From Clonostachys chloroleuca (lineage: Eukaryota > Ascomycota > Sordariomycetes > Hypocreales > Bionectriaceae), in NCBI GenBank assembly GCA_037952775.1, contig JBANAY010000001.1, positions 5,580,001 to 5,644,000 on the forward strand: a stretch of 64,000 nt of DNA, read 5' to 3'. The position numbers and the translations under genes are program-made. Positions 1 to 11,358 of the stretch are shown piece by piece. The notes beneath the pieces are model-generated. The model saw nothing but the letters and a program-made list of their open reading frames with translations, was not told where the DNA came from and ran no database searches. Within the stretch, counting starts at the first letter, position 1. Each line of letters opens with the position of its first letter.

Positions 1-1009
1 CCAATGTCTTGTTCGCCTCCATGGCCGAACACATAATTGGCTACCTAGGGGGTAAGGTAAGTAGGTTCCCAGATCTAGCCGTTCTATTTGGCAATAAGAG
101 ACTGCTTGTGTGGGGTATCCCGCTCGTTGTTCAGTATTAGGCACTCCGGCTGATCCGGGGTTGAACGAACTCAAAGATCCACACACCATCACGAGCATCA
201 TCGACGTCACCATCCGGAGAAGTTCTCCGACTCTTTTTGCGTTCTTCGACAGCACAGAGAGAGGAGAAAAGGATATAATTTTGTGCAAGGGTTTGCGCAT
301 CTCCCATCACCTAGTTCAGAGGCGATAAGAGGGGTAGCTGTATGTTCTTAATCGAAATACTTCGAAAGTCAGGCGACAGTCAATTCAACCTCCACCACCA
401 TCTGAAAAAGAATGGGTCAACTGAAGACCAGGTCAAGTGATAGAATTGGAGAATTGGGCCGATATCTCACTTGCCGACTTTGCCGGCCGTCATTGAATTG
501 ACTTTAGGTGACGTTATTTGTGTACTCAACCAATTCGTCTCGCACGACGTGGCCGCTATTGGAGGATTGATCTTTGTTCTCATCTTGGGAGCAGTGTAAT
601 GGGCCATATGACCTCGGGAATCCATCTTTGAAGACTGATTTATGTTGAGGATACTTCATTGTATGGGTGGCAAATCCAACAAATTGGATACTGTCGCCCT
701 GTCAAGCGAGAAAACCAGTGATCGATGATACAGTGCGTTTGGTTTCAAGCGCGGCTGATGTTGGGATGTTAGAATAAAACTTATTTCCAAGAGAGAATAT
801 TTTTTTTTTTTTTTTTAAAAAAAAAATACCATCTAAACGGCGGGCTTGTATTGCAACAAGGCTCATTGTTATTCTATCACCATGGACTAAGGAAGTGAAG
901 ATACAACCTCGACACGTAATAAATTTGATAGAAAACATAATATTCTAGGAAGTGACTGTATTTAATCTATTTGAATACTAAATGTAGTCTTAGGGTGTCC
1001 CGAGATTAG
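1..1009. other. No gene recognised
   Basis: No reading frame here resembles a known protein and none has a convincing exon structure. A short open stretch at the left edge (about 3-145, plus strand) could be the end of an exon from a neighbouring gene, but I cannot identify it. The only clear structure is a homopolymer pair, about 17 T followed by 10 A, at 800-826. Confidence 0.5.
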
Positions 1010-1831
1010 ATGCCAGGGTTGGCCACGACTAAATTCAGATGGACAGCTTTGATCGTTGAGTATGCTCACAGAACAGCCTCTCCCAGCTCTCTTCCAATCC
1101 CGGACTGTTTCATCCTGGCCAAAGGAACTCGGAAGTCGCTATTGTTCTTTGAGTTTATCCAAATGTTTCCGTCTCGGAGCTTCTGTGAGACCCGGACCGC
1201 CCGGGTCACGCCTGTCGTAAACAGTGTGGCTGCAAGTCCGTACTCGGTATCGTTGGCCGCCTTGATAACTTCTTCTTCCGAAGTGAATTTGACAACCACT
1301 GCAAACGGACCGAAAATCTCCTCCTGGTATACCTTCATTGAAGGGTTTACGTCACCCACCACTGTAGGATCGATAAAGTATGCCTTGCTGGCCACCAGCC
1401 AGAATCGTGGCACCCTCCTGCCGAGCTGATTCCGCGTACTCCAATATCCTTTCATACTGTGCCTTGGACACTTGAGGTCCATGCCATGTCTTTTCGTCAA
1501 ACGGATCTCCGACAATAGATATCTTGGCTGTGCATTTCAAGAACAATTCGATAAACTCATCATATATCCGCTCGTGAATGAAAATACGAGAGGTCGTGGT
1601 GCAGATCTGACCCATGTTGCCCATGATGTCGTAGTGAGCCCACTTCACGGCATTCTTCATATCTGCGTCGTAACGATCAAAGGAGACTTCCCTCCTATCT
1701 CGAATTGATGACATTGCAACCTTTTGAGCCCTACCATTCTTAGGTAAGTTGGCTTTCTTGTGCTGCCCAAATACGGAAAGACAGAAAAGTATATGTCGGC
1801 GAACCAATCTATCAGAAATATCCATAATCAA
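1010..1831 (-). pseudogene. Decayed, 5'-truncated aldehyde dehydrogenase
   Basis: This is the C-terminal half of an NAD(P)-dependent aldehyde dehydrogenase in broken pieces. The glycine motif EIGGKSPLIV reads at about 1700-1670. The text then continues only in another frame (DADMKNAV, then GQICTTTSR with the catalytic cysteine), which implies a frameshift near 1675. A second frame change near 1395-1405 separates EGATILAGG from the KAYFIDPTVV block. The following EEIFGP and GLAATLFT blocks are typical of the family. A TGA at 1066-1068 cuts the usual C-terminus, and a matching tail (AYSTIKAVHLNL) is still readable behind it. The cofactor-binding N-terminal half is not visible in the next kilobase. 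Truncation, frame breaks and a nonsense codon together mark a pseudogene rather than a mere sequencing error. Confidence 0.8.
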
Positions 1832-2432
1832 AGCCAGCCATAAGACGTCTCTGGGCCTGCGAGGTAATCCACTTCAGTTCTTGTATCTTCTTGAGTAAGT
1901 CTTTAGCTGCGTTTTGACCATTGCATTTCTGGGGACTATCAATACCAGAAAAAGCCAAAACCTGCGATATGGTCTTTCAGCATTTGTCAATCGAAAGGTG
2001 GTATAGGGTATGTGTAAGACACGCAAATTGGGGCTTCAGCTGGCTCCTCCATGAACCCTGCTATGTAAGCAAAACCACGAATGTAGAGGGATTAAAATTG
2101 CTATGCAAGCTATCTGAGATAGTGATCGAGAAAGCAGCCATGTAGAGAGGGTTACATGCATGTAGTAGTCTGACTAGTAGCGTGGCCTGGGTTTTTGTCA
2201 GCGCGCCTCTCGCTCCAAGGCGAACATGATTATTATGTAGGCATGTAAATCCAAATTTGGCTCATACTCTCAGAAGATACAGGGAATATCTTTTCAAAAT
2301 GCTAAAAATCGAATTTTCATTGTAAATCGCAGTCTCACATCGACTACTTTACTTTAGACCCAATTCAAACTTCATATGGATCGAAATCAATACTCCATAC
2401 TCCATGCCGTTAGTCACAAACATGCCAACATC
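1832..2432. other. No gene recognised
   Basis: This spacer lies between the decayed aldehyde dehydrogenase and the 3' end of the glycosyltransferase gene. It may contain unrecognisable remains of the missing 5' half of the dehydrogenase. I see no convincing coding or RNA feature. Confidence 0.5.
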
Positions 2433-3913
2433 CTAATACATTGGTGCTCTGCCTCCGTCCGAGAACGCCCTCCAGAGACTGGGCTTCATCCACTCGATAT
2501 TCCTGCACTGATGAGCATTCCGAAACTTGGCTACCCGTTCGCTTATCCAGCCCGAATGGTGGTGATCCGTGCCAACAGCCTTCTCTCCATATCGAAAGGA
2601 GCTCATCCCGAAACATTGCTTCGTTGTTGATATCCAATGCCACTGAACACAGTCTCTTCCACCGAGACAATATCGTTTGCAGGACTCGGCTGACCTGATG
2701 TTCCTCCACCAAGGCGCATTCCATCCGTTCCAATTGCCGTTGTCCCAGTCTTTCAGCTCTTCCTGCTCCCCAGGGCGGTGGACTTCCCAGATATCAGCGT
2801 ATAGAATCGGTGTATCCTGCTTTCGGTTCTCGAACTCCCACTTCCACAATGTCCGCATATCGCTCGGCGCCGTTCTGTGTAGTCCAAGAACCGGCTGGCA
2901 CCAATGTTTATCGCTGAACGGTATGTCATGAAGCGAATGAGGATTGAACATCGGCCACAAACCCATAACAACGACCCCCATTCTGTTCAGCGCCCATCCC
3001 AAAGTCGCATCGCCACAGCAGTCATCAACCATCCGCTTCAGCCATCGGTCGACAAGAGACGCCGTGTTGTAGCCACCTTCTCCCTCCTCGCGGCGAAACA
3101 GCGCTTTGATGGCTCCTCGGCTGAGCACAAAGCCTGGCCCTCCGTTCGCGAAAGAGGTGCGCTTTCGTCCCACTGTGGGTGATCCCATGTATAATTCCTC
3201 GTCCGGATCGAAGCCTTTAAGATATCGAAACATGTTGTCCCAGAATATATACCTGTCACGTACGATTAGTCGACATGTGCTTGCAGCCAGTGGGCAAACA
3301 TCAGGGGGGCGGGTGCAGAAACTTACGAATCGGTCTCATAAAACATGTAGAATTTTTTCTCGGGACGTGCGTTGTATATTCTCTCTACCATGGGCAGAAA
3401 TTTGAATCTGTCGATGGCCCAGCCATCGACATGGCCAGGCTCTGATGTAGTTTCGCTTATGTTGCTGTTGTACCGCTGCTTTTGTGACATGTACCCTTTG
3501 AAGTGATCATTCTCTTGCAACTCGAGGGGCATATTATCCAGAGAATCGATCGTTTGATGGCCACAAACATCTTCGACGAGATCGGAGTAGACGACCAACT
3601 CATCGGAGGTGAAGCAACTGCTCACGCTGTCAAACTGCGCCTCCACCTTGTGCTGGTTTTCCGTGTGGCCGATGCGTAGGACAGGTTGTATGGAGTCTAA
3701 GACATGTTTTGGAAAGCTGGCACAAAGCTCTTGGACCGATTTCTGATCCGCATCATGGACGTTGACTGGTTTGAATTCGCTTTTGACATGGAGGTGGGGG
3801 GTAGAATGGACCCGAATGCTAGAACAGAACCATACTGCAATCCAAAGAAACATGAACAAGATTAGAGGAGTGAGTAATGAACGATATCGGCGCTTATTGG
3901 CCACTTGGGCCAT
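2433..3913 (-). CDS. GT31-like (fringe-type) type II membrane glycosyltransferase
   Basis: Two exons (3913-3327, 3252-2433; donor GTAAGT) give an intact 468-residue protein. I start at the ATG at 3913 because it places a basic stretch (NKRRYRS) directly before one hydrophobic segment (about residues 14-33), the usual type II signal anchor of a Golgi enzyme. An upstream in-frame ATG at 4150 would bury that anchor. The lumenal part has the family hallmarks. FYMFYETDSY..WDN (about 190-202, across the splice) matches the acidic nucleotide-sugar/metal motif, in the variant ETD. GSP..FANGGPGFVLSRGA (about 215-240) matches the GGAG-type acceptor loop. A cysteine-rich tail (ESCKRYC..DCVQW..CFG) resembles the PAN/apple-like end of fungal relatives. 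It probably transfers a sugar onto glycoproteins or glycolipids; donor and acceptor cannot be read from the sequence. Confidence 0.8.
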
Positions 3914-5127
3914 CTGTGACCAGGTGTTTGCGGTCTGCCCATCATCGACGGCATGCCGGGGGAGAAATCTGAATGCACGCCGCGCGTCCACACGGGCAGG
4001 AAATGGCTCGCAAAGAAAGCATATGAGATGAGACTTAGGAGTTCGAAATAGACAGGTTGGGAAAACTGGAGACTTTCCTGCGAGGCAACATGGATGACGC
4101 ATCTTGGTAGCACTGGAACACAGGATATCAAATTTGGGCGTCGGCTCCAACTAGTTGTAGCATGGGGTCGATGTTCAGACTTCGAAATTGGCCTCCGCTG
4201 GTGGATTGTGGTTTGCTTCCGCCAGACGCGTCCCGTGTCAGTTGACTTGGGTATCTTCCCGCCCCTGGTTGCCATCCTGATGGCGCGGAAATCAGGCTGT
4301 GGATCATTCCCTCGGACAATGGAGTGCGTGTGACAGCCAAGAAAGGTAGCTTGCACATCCATCCATATTTCACTCGTCTTTAAGCTTACAGGCCTGATGA
4401 CGGAGCAGACAAGAAGACATTGCCTTCTGACCCGTCAGCAGCCAGGCACCAGGCCGTGGAACAGAAGTCAAGCAGAGCCGGTCCCGAATCTACATACGTA
4501 ATCAACATAGCCCCCGCGTGCCTCTCCATTGTATTCGTCAGTGTCTTGACTCGTGCAACATGGTATACGCGTGGGGCAGAGGGCATTAATTCGCTCTATG
4601 GCATGCTTTGCGTACCCCTTGATGGATCATCGTGCTTCAAGGTCCTCTTTACTGGCCTGATTGTAGATCTGATTATCGAAAAAATCTATTCTGCATTAAA
4701 GTGATGAAGATGTACCAGGAAAAGCCATTATTGGAAAAGGCCACTGTAGAAAGTTGGAGCTGACTAACGTGTGATACAGGGTCACATATTTTGCTTATTG
4801 TTTCTTTCAGCTTCGGGCATATATTGGGGCTTGGACATGTCCAGAAACGGCAGCAGCCGGGCATCTTAACTATGTACGAAGACTGAGTATCCCAGTCATG
4901 CTCTGCCAATCAACAAAAGATCACATGATTCCCATCTAGCGTAACTCGGGTCTTCCTTCCATACTTGTGCCCTGTCCCGCCAAGCCTTTTCCAAAAAGGC
5001 TGGGCACGAGTATTATATTTCCCCGAATGTCTGATTTATTTCCCAGTTGATTTAATCCACCGAAGAATTCCTTTTTGCTAGAAAAAAAATAAACAAGTTC
5101 CCTGTCAAAATCCCTAGTCAAGTATCT
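3914..5127. other. Intergenic, no gene recognised
   Basis: It contains the presumed promoter of the glycosyltransferase (minus strand) and the 3' flank of the bZIP gene. Open frames in it are short, unspliceable by eye and without family resemblance. I see no repeat or RNA gene. Confidence 0.5.
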
Positions 5128-6188
5128 TTAATCTCTTGCTTCGAAAGCCGACAAGATCCACTCAAAGACAAGCTCATTGACAGTGTCAATAGTCCACCTG
5201 GGGCCATCCCCAAAACACACGAATGTATCATATAGCTTGCGGTAGAGTTTCTCGACCTCTTTCTTGACAAACGGATGTCCGTTTTCTAAAAAGGCTCCCT
5301 GGAGCTTGGTGAACGTGTCCTCGCCGAGAATTTCTTGAATGTGCTCCTCAACAGCCTGGCAGGACATCCACTGTGCCATGCTGTCTCCTTTCTTTTCATA
5401 ATCTTCCTCCACCTTTGTGCAGATAACCATAGCCAAGTCTAGCTCTGCTGCTGAGGCAATTTCTGCGGCAACAAATCCCGTACGCCTGTGCTGTAGCCTT
5501 GCCTCTACCATCGTTTGGGCAAAGGATAGACTCACTCCTTCCATTGCTTGAGAGTGACCAACAATCCTCTGATGGAATTCTCTTGGCTCTTCGTGACTAT
5601 TCTGACACCGACCTTGACTGTGCTCTAACATGAACCAGAACAGTCTACCAGCAAATGTATTTGAGCCTGCCCCGAGATATGGCACGATATCTTCGGGTGG
5701 TAGTGAGATGCTCATGTAGTGGAATGGATCTAGACGTATTCCATTGTAGTAGGGCTTCGGAGGCTTTTCTGGAATCATGAATTCATCCCTAAATTTTTCC
5801 TTGCTCCTAGAAGCTAGATCAATTGTGTACCGGCTGACGAGACGATCGACCCCCTGTAATCCCTGTTCGCATTCATTTAAGGTGTTGATTCCGGCCGTGC
5901 GAGCCATGTCAGAAATGGCATCCAGTAGGTCTGGGCGCTCGTCGCCTTGAATACAATCAAGAACTCTTACGATGGTCCGTGTGAGTTGGTGGTTTTTGTT
6001 CTTCAAATCCCGGTTGAATTGCGCCTGGCGCTTGCGGAAGGCAGCCTGAGATTGTCGACCACGCTCACGGCGTGTGCCTTCATGGGCATCAGTTCAGCAG
6101 AGGCCATCTCGAACCTTGTACTCTCAGTATCACTTACCCTTGTTCCCTCATCTGCCTCAATTTGAGATCTAGACACTCGAGAAGACAT
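5128..6188 (-). CDS. bZIP transcription factor, likely cluster regulator
   Basis: The basic region RGRQSQAAFRKRQAQ reads at about 6063-6019 and runs into NRDLKNKNHQL and a heptad-like stretch, so this is a fungal bZIP. It is in frame with the long 3' exon but not directly with the only good ATG (6188). An intron with a strong GTAAGT donor (6137) fixes this. Exon 1 (6188-6138, MSSRVSRSQIEADEGTR) joins exon 2 (6063-5128) in phase 0, for about 328 residues. The acceptor could also lie a few codons away, so the junction is provisional. The remaining 250 residues are helical and acidic and look like the effector region of small cluster bZIPs; I recognise no second domain. It diverges from the NmrA-like gene across a 328-bp promoter holding an ACGT-core inverted repeat. 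The likely job is activating the neighbouring terpenoid genes. Confidence 0.75.
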
Positions 6189-6516
6189 ACTTTGCTTTAA
6201 TAAATGTTGTATGATTTCGAATCAATGTCATTGACTCGAAGTCGTGTCAATGGCGGGGAAACGATGAAGAACAGGGATCCTCGTAGTCGGAGGAATTTCA
6301 GTCCGATCACGTAACAGACTCACCGTCCACCGGCCACACTGGACCTCCGGTTACGTGAGGAGCATACACGTATTGTTGCATCATGCCTCAGAGAAACTTG
6401 CAATATGTGATTGCTCTAGTCTGTGTAAGTCAAGTTCTGGTATATAAAAGATTGATCTCTCTAAAACATTGGCGTTTGTCTCGGCAACCTAGAATCGGTC
6501 ACTATACAGCACAAAC
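6189..6516. promoter_or_regulatory. Divergent bZIP/NmrA promoter with ACGT inverted repeat
   Basis: A perfect 9-bp inverted repeat, TCACGTAAC at 6307-6315 and GTTACGTGA at 6350-6358, lies near the middle of this shared promoter. Each arm holds the ACGT core of CRE/TRE-like bZIP sites. The site sits beside a bZIP gene, so autoregulation plus control of the NmrA-like gene is a natural inference. A TATA-like tract (tatataaa) at about 6440-6447 precedes the NmrA start by about 70 bp. Confidence 0.55.
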
Positions 6517-7773
6517 ATGGTCAAGGTAGCAATCGCCGGAGCGGCAGGTGGTATGTTCTATGCATGAATCATGTTTCTTGGTCTTACATCGATGCTAAAA
6601 ACCTAAAATAGAACTTGGCCGGGAGATATTGGACGGAATAGTCGAGCGCCAGAAGCATGAAATTATTGCACTGGTTCGCAGGGTATGCCTCATTCTAACT
6701 CCCCGACCTCTCATCATGAGACTTCCTAATGACTCAAACTCTCAAGGATCCCTCGCTTTTGCCTCAGTTGCAAGGAGTCACGTGGACTCAGACTTCATAT
6801 GAATCTGAGTCTGAGCTTGTCCAACTGCTAAAAGGAGTGGACATCTTGCTTTGCGTTTTTGCCGTGCATCGTGACCCTGGCAATGCTACCCAAAAGATGC
6901 TCATTGATGCTGCAATCAAAGCAGGGGTCAGGCGCTATGCGCCTGCTGAGTGGGCGACGTATGATAATAATCTAGCTATCTGTTGACTCCGAGTAGCTGA
7001 CTAGAAAGCAGAAGCATGAAACTAGACGCTCATCTCGATCTCGCACCGTGGAACGCAGGCAAAGTGGAGATTCGATGTTATTTACAGCAGCTGAACAGGG
7101 AGAAAAAGGTGCGAGAGAGCTTTCCTTTTTTAGAATGATGAGTATTGCGTTAACGATGAGTGGTAGGTTCTTGAGTATAGCTGTTTTCAGGTCGGCATAT
7201 TGATGGATTATTTGGGTCACCCGCACCGGGTCTCCAAGTATCTGACAACAATGCCCGTGACCGTTGACATTGAGAAATGCCATGCTCTCGTGCTTTCAGG
7301 CTCACTAACTGACAAAATCACATTTACGGCTGCCCGCGACATCGGAAAAGTCGTTGCTCGTGCTATTGAGTATGAAGGCGAATGGCCACTTATTGGGGGT
7401 GTTAGCGGGAATCAAATCAGTTTCGAAGATCTAATTCGAATTGGGGAGAGAGTCCGTGGTATGTTGACAATAATGACCTTTGAAGATCCCTTGTGCTGAA
7501 ATTATTTCCAGGGACTCGCTTCACAATTGAAAACTTGGAACAGAAAGACCTTGAAGCTGGGGAACTCAAAACGACAACTTCTTCCGAGTACCCTTTCCTG
7601 ATATTCCAGAAGGCCAGGTCGAGTCCTTTTCAAAGCTGGCGACAATTTCCGTAATGCTTGGTGCTAAACATGGTCTTTGGACAGTCACGGATGAGTGGAA
7701 TGAGATTCTGCCAGAACAAAAATTTACGCAAGTGGAGGATTTTCTAAGTGAGATATGGGGATCTCGTGGTTGA
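6517..7773 (+). CDS. NmrA-like / isoflavone-reductase-type NAD(P)-binding protein (one frameshift)
   Basis: Six exons (6517-6550, 6612-6682, 6747-6958, 7012-7108, 7167-7458, 7512-7773) join in consistent phase into about 322 residues. The N-terminus MVKVAIAGAAGELGREI is the Rossmann GxxGxxG dinucleotide loop. AAIKAGVRRYAPAEWAT is the conserved NmrA/phenylcoumaran-reductase block, VLEYSCFQVGILMDYL the substrate-side motif, and FTAARDIGKVVARAIEY the usual C-terminal helix. Members either reduce small aromatic or terpenoid metabolites or act as redox-sensing regulators; clustering with terpenoid genes favours a biosynthetic reductase. One base appears to be missing in the CCC at 7591-7593. Before it the frame reads GELKTTTSSEYP; after it PDIPEGQVESF and the normal end ILPEQKFTQVEDFL are in the next frame. 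This may be a sequencing error. If real, the last 60 residues are lost. Confidence 0.8.
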
Positions 7774-8287
7774 GGGCATCTGAGTTTGGGAATGGAGAGT
7801 TACACTCCCGCATGGGTTATTAAAAAAAAACTTGCCCACCCTACAGAGGAAAGTACTCGTGGAAGAAGAATGCTCAAGCAGTTCAAGCTGAGCCCATGCT
7901 CTGAGCTTATATCATTCTTTGGTAGTGATACAGATCTGAAGCTATCCTCGCCATTTATTCTCCCGATCAAATGTCTATTTCGCGAAGTTGTAGCTATTAT
8001 TCACAGTATTATCAGCGCCAATGATATTCTCGTCCCCCGAAATAATTGTAGTAACCAAGGCTTAAAAACTTCATCTTGACTTAAGGAGCTTTTGCAGCTC
8101 TATCATCCATTCATACCACTAGATATCGACTCGATGTCCAGCACGATCCCGAACCTATTTACCATTAACACCGCCACATCCGGGATAGGATACTTTGATG
8201 GTTAAGCACAGTCTTGTACTACGGATTTGCGGTTCTGAGGGTGAGATCATATTTCATCAAGATATTATAAATTCTCTCTGGTCAAAT
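7774..8287. other. Convergent intergenic spacer, no gene
   Basis: This is the space between the 3' ends of the NmrA-like and PRISE-type reductase genes. A 97-codon open frame at 7786-8079 has no family resemblance and no splice context, so I treat it as chance. Confidence 0.55.
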
Positions 8288-9838
8288 CTATTCGACAAAT
8301 TCACCCACAACTGGTGGCATTATCATCTTCAGTCTGGCAAGCTCGTGTAGAGAGTCAAATATGGAGCGATAAGAATCTACAGTGCCGAAAAAGCCATGCT
8401 TGCGAGCTTTCCGCAAACTCAAGGTCATTGCGCCATCCCCGATTACGGCCGAGTCAGAGAATGAGAAGATGCGAGCGCGATAAAGAGGATCAAATGGATT
8501 CAGCACCAGGTCATGCTTGTGAGCAATTTCCTTCCATGCTTGCTCAACCTCGGGTTTCAAAGACCACTCAAGAAGGCTGAATGTTGACCTCATTGTTGCC
8601 TGAGGACCGTACCTTGATAACCGTTAGCGACATAATTACTGATAAGTCATTATCTGCAAGTTTCAAGCGTGTACTCACCCTCTTGGTGTTGTGGGAAGCG
8701 CCATCTTTATAGTTCGATACTTGGAATCATCCGTCTCTGGAGGATGCCACTCGATACCATACCACTGAGCAAGATAGGGCCAGAGCCGCCCCCAAGTGAA
8801 TGAATCTCCATCATGGATGTTAAACGCTTCACCAGCCGTGCTTTCAGACAGAACCAACCATTCTTGGAAATAAGCATTCAGTAAGCCTGAACTCTGGTGC
8901 TGCTCACGGTCCCAAGCACGGTAGTCTCCAGGAAACAACAGCGGCTGCTTCATGTACGCCTGTACCGAAGCGTAAATTCCGAAGCCGATGAGATGATTGA
9001 GAGACCCGTCACGGACTGCTCCGATGATATATGTAGGCCGTGATACGGCCCATTGTGATCCGTTCAATTTGCAATAAGAGACGAGCGCATCTTCCTGTGC
9101 GTAGTAGAAATTGTCATCGATGGTCACACGCGGGTCAGATTCGAACGCTGGAATTGCCGCCGGGCCAAGGTAAAACGCATAGTGCTTAGATCCTGTCTGA
9201 AGCATAAATTTCTTTGGTTTTAAGCCTGCTAGCTGTAGACCACCAATGAAATTTTTGAACAAAGACACTTGAGGGGCGGGCGGGAAGGTCAGTAAGATCT
9301 GAAACAAGGGAAGCGGTGGCTTACGGTTGATCCTTGCGAGCTCATCAGCATGTGCCCAGAGATCCAAGGCATCACCTTTGGGAGGTGGCTGCATATACGA
9401 GAAATAAAATACGTGATCACTGTACAATTGTTGAGCGAAGCCCCGGAGCTACCACAAACACATGTTGAGTACTTACACGTGCTCGATCTTGTCGCTAAGA
9501 CATTCTGCAATCTGGGCTGGCTGTCGAAGAAAGTCAATGGCCACGTGCTCGACTTTCCCACTGCCATCTCCAAGATCAGCGAAGAAGTTCTCTGGAAGAG
9601 GCCTCGAACTTAGGCAGTATATCTTTCTCCAGCGCTGTGACGTAGCTAACACTTTGACCATGTGAGAGCTAGATAGACCCGTAGCTCCCGCCACAAGAGC
9701 CGTCAGGTTTTGGGTTCCTGGGGTACTAGGATAGGTTGGAAGACCATGAAATATCCCATTTGAACGAACTAGGGTCTCCTGGTTGATCATTTTGACGACA
9801 TGATTCTCGAATAGCTGGAGGACGCAGGAGAGGACCAT
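8288..9838 (-). CDS. PRISE-like short-chain reductase (progesterone 5-beta-reductase/iridoid-synthase type)
   Basis: Four exons (9838-9477, 9419-9325, 9267-8679, 8612-8288) join without a frame break into 456 residues. The third junction removes a 57-nt intron that is also open in frame, so it is easily missed. TALVAGATGLSSSHMVKVL (about 46-64) is the Rossmann loop. VFYFSYMQ, LKPKKFMLQTGSKHYAFYLG and WAVSRPTYIIGAV are blocks of the PRISE-like extended SDR family, whose members reduce activated C=C or C=O bonds using NADPH. The catalytic tyrosine is expected in the KHYAFY region (about 225). Translation could start at the ATG at 9838 or at MINQETL some 15 codons later. Its place between the NmrA-like gene and the terpene synthase suggests it reduces an enal or enone of the cluster product; this is inference. 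Confidence 0.85.
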
Positions 9839-10111
9839 CGAGGAACCCTTTTATCCCGTATTCCCCTACGCCGCACTAGCAAGAACTCAAGACGCACAAC
9901 GTCCGTCAACCCTGCTCTAGTTGAACAGGGATATGTATTGAAAGAGTCGGACTACTTTAGCCCGGTCAGATTCTGGTGCGTCCGGGCCACACCCCCCTCC
10001 ACCCTTGGGACTTTGTGTGCCAGTTGTACACGAAAGGGTGTTCCCAATACATCGATAAAGAGCGTTGAGCTTCAATATATTTCCACAATGGAACTGATCT
10101 ATGGCTTTATT
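9839..10111. promoter_or_regulatory. Presumed promoter of the PRISE-type reductase
   Basis: This 273-bp space separates the reductase start from the terpene synthase stop on the same strand. It must hold the reductase promoter and the terpene synthase 3' end. I see no distinctive box. Confidence 0.4.
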
Positions 10112-11358
10112 TTATTCATCGTGATCCAATCTGACCATGTACCTCTTTGCTGAAGCACACCATGTCAGGTGGCCCCTGGCCATTGTAACAATGTGCTGCA
10201 CAACCTGGTTCGTCGCTACCGCTAACTGATCTCCCCCGGCCAATTCAAGTATTCGTGCTGCTTGTTTGAATACTGTCTCCATCCTCTTATTATGCTCGTC
10301 TACCGCGGTATCTACGCACCGAGCTAAGAGCGAATGAGTCTCATCGGCTGAGCGAGCCCCAGCTTGACTACGCATCAGAATAATAACTGCATTCATCTGC
10401 TCGTCATTCTTTATATCTCGCTCCAAGCCTACTAAATCATTTTGTAGTCCAGCTGCAGAGGAGACAGCTTCTTGTAGCCGGTCCCAGGCCGTAGTAGACC
10501 GCCAAATTGCAGGGAAATACTCGCGCTTGATCACCTCGAAGAAGGGGTTCAGAGAGATGGTACGACTGCGGATCGACATATATGTATCCAAGTCTTGGGG
10601 AATTCTACCGTCCAAGAACAAGAACTCATCAATATGCGCATACAAAACGCCGCATACCTCGCGGAAGAACACGTCGCATGTGTCTTGGCGAAGATGACGT
10701 GTGACATGTTGATGCAACGTCCTGGTTAGGTGCTGGATCCTTGCATCGCCGGCATGTCCTAAAAGGATGGCAAATTAGTTAGAGCTATCCGTTGTTTCTG
10801 GTCCAATGGTAAATACCTTGAGTACCATTAGACACGTCTGCAGGGCGGCCTTGGATTATCTCGATGCACTCGCATAAGACCGCTTGACCCAAGTCAGAAG
10901 GCAGCGTCTCGAGGATGTCATCCATGGCGCATGCAAAGGCGAGCCAGGCCGCGAAGCAAATACGGACTTTCTCCGGCAATGCTCCAGGGAAGAATGTGTC
11001 AATAGCATTCACCTCGACTTTGCAGTTCTGACTGAAGGAGTTCTTCTCGACCTCCTCAGGCAGCAAAGAGGGTTTTAAAATCTTTGTGGGCTTGAAGCAC
11101 CATTGAGAAAGCCTTAGTTTTGTGGTTGGCTTCATCTCCTCCTAAGATGTCGGGGCCATTAGAAATGGTGATGTTGTCGGAGCCAATAAGGGCAAGCTTG
11201 TGAATTTGATTAATTGATTAGTGAGGAAGAGAGAAAGCCTTATCTTGGGTCGGACTCACGGAGAGAAAAACATTATGTTGCTTTAGCTGGATACTGGCAG
11301 TTCTTCTTTGAAGCCAAGGGGCTGGAGATACATCTCGGGCTGTTGTCCCCAATGCCAT
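10112..11358 (-). CDS. Class I terpene synthase (sesquiterpene-type), one probable frameshift
   Basis: The core has the class I fold signatures in order: aspartate-rich AMDDILE (about 10930-10910), the NSE-position sequence NDLVGLERD (about 10445-10419), and the closing WCASAKRY at the C-terminus (RY pair). It would ionise a prenyl diphosphate, probably farnesyl diphosphate, and cyclise it. Exon 3 (10758-10112) and the 3' part of exon 2 (down to 10817) are secure. A plausible first exon starts at the ATG at 11358 (MALGTTARDVSPAPW) and ends at 11260, spliced to an acceptor at 11197. Reading on needs one surplus base removed in the TTTTAAAA run at 11073-11080. With that the protein is about 374 residues, the usual size; without it, an internal start at 11135 gives 321. 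The NSE motif is atypical, with Gly for Ser/Thr and Asp for Glu. It shares an upstream region with the divergent P450. Confidence 0.8.

Noticed and set aside
110..328. 72-codon open frame near the left edge
   Set aside because: It has no family resemblance, no clear splice signals and falls within the length expected by chance.
5128..6006. First impression of a terpene synthase
   Set aside because: No aspartate-rich or NSE motif is present. The upstream sequence encodes a bZIP basic region in frame with this exon.
6959..7011. Apparent stop codon truncating the NmrA-like gene at 6985
   Set aside because: A GTATGA donor at 6959 and a CAG acceptor at 7011 remove it and keep phase, so it lies in an intron.
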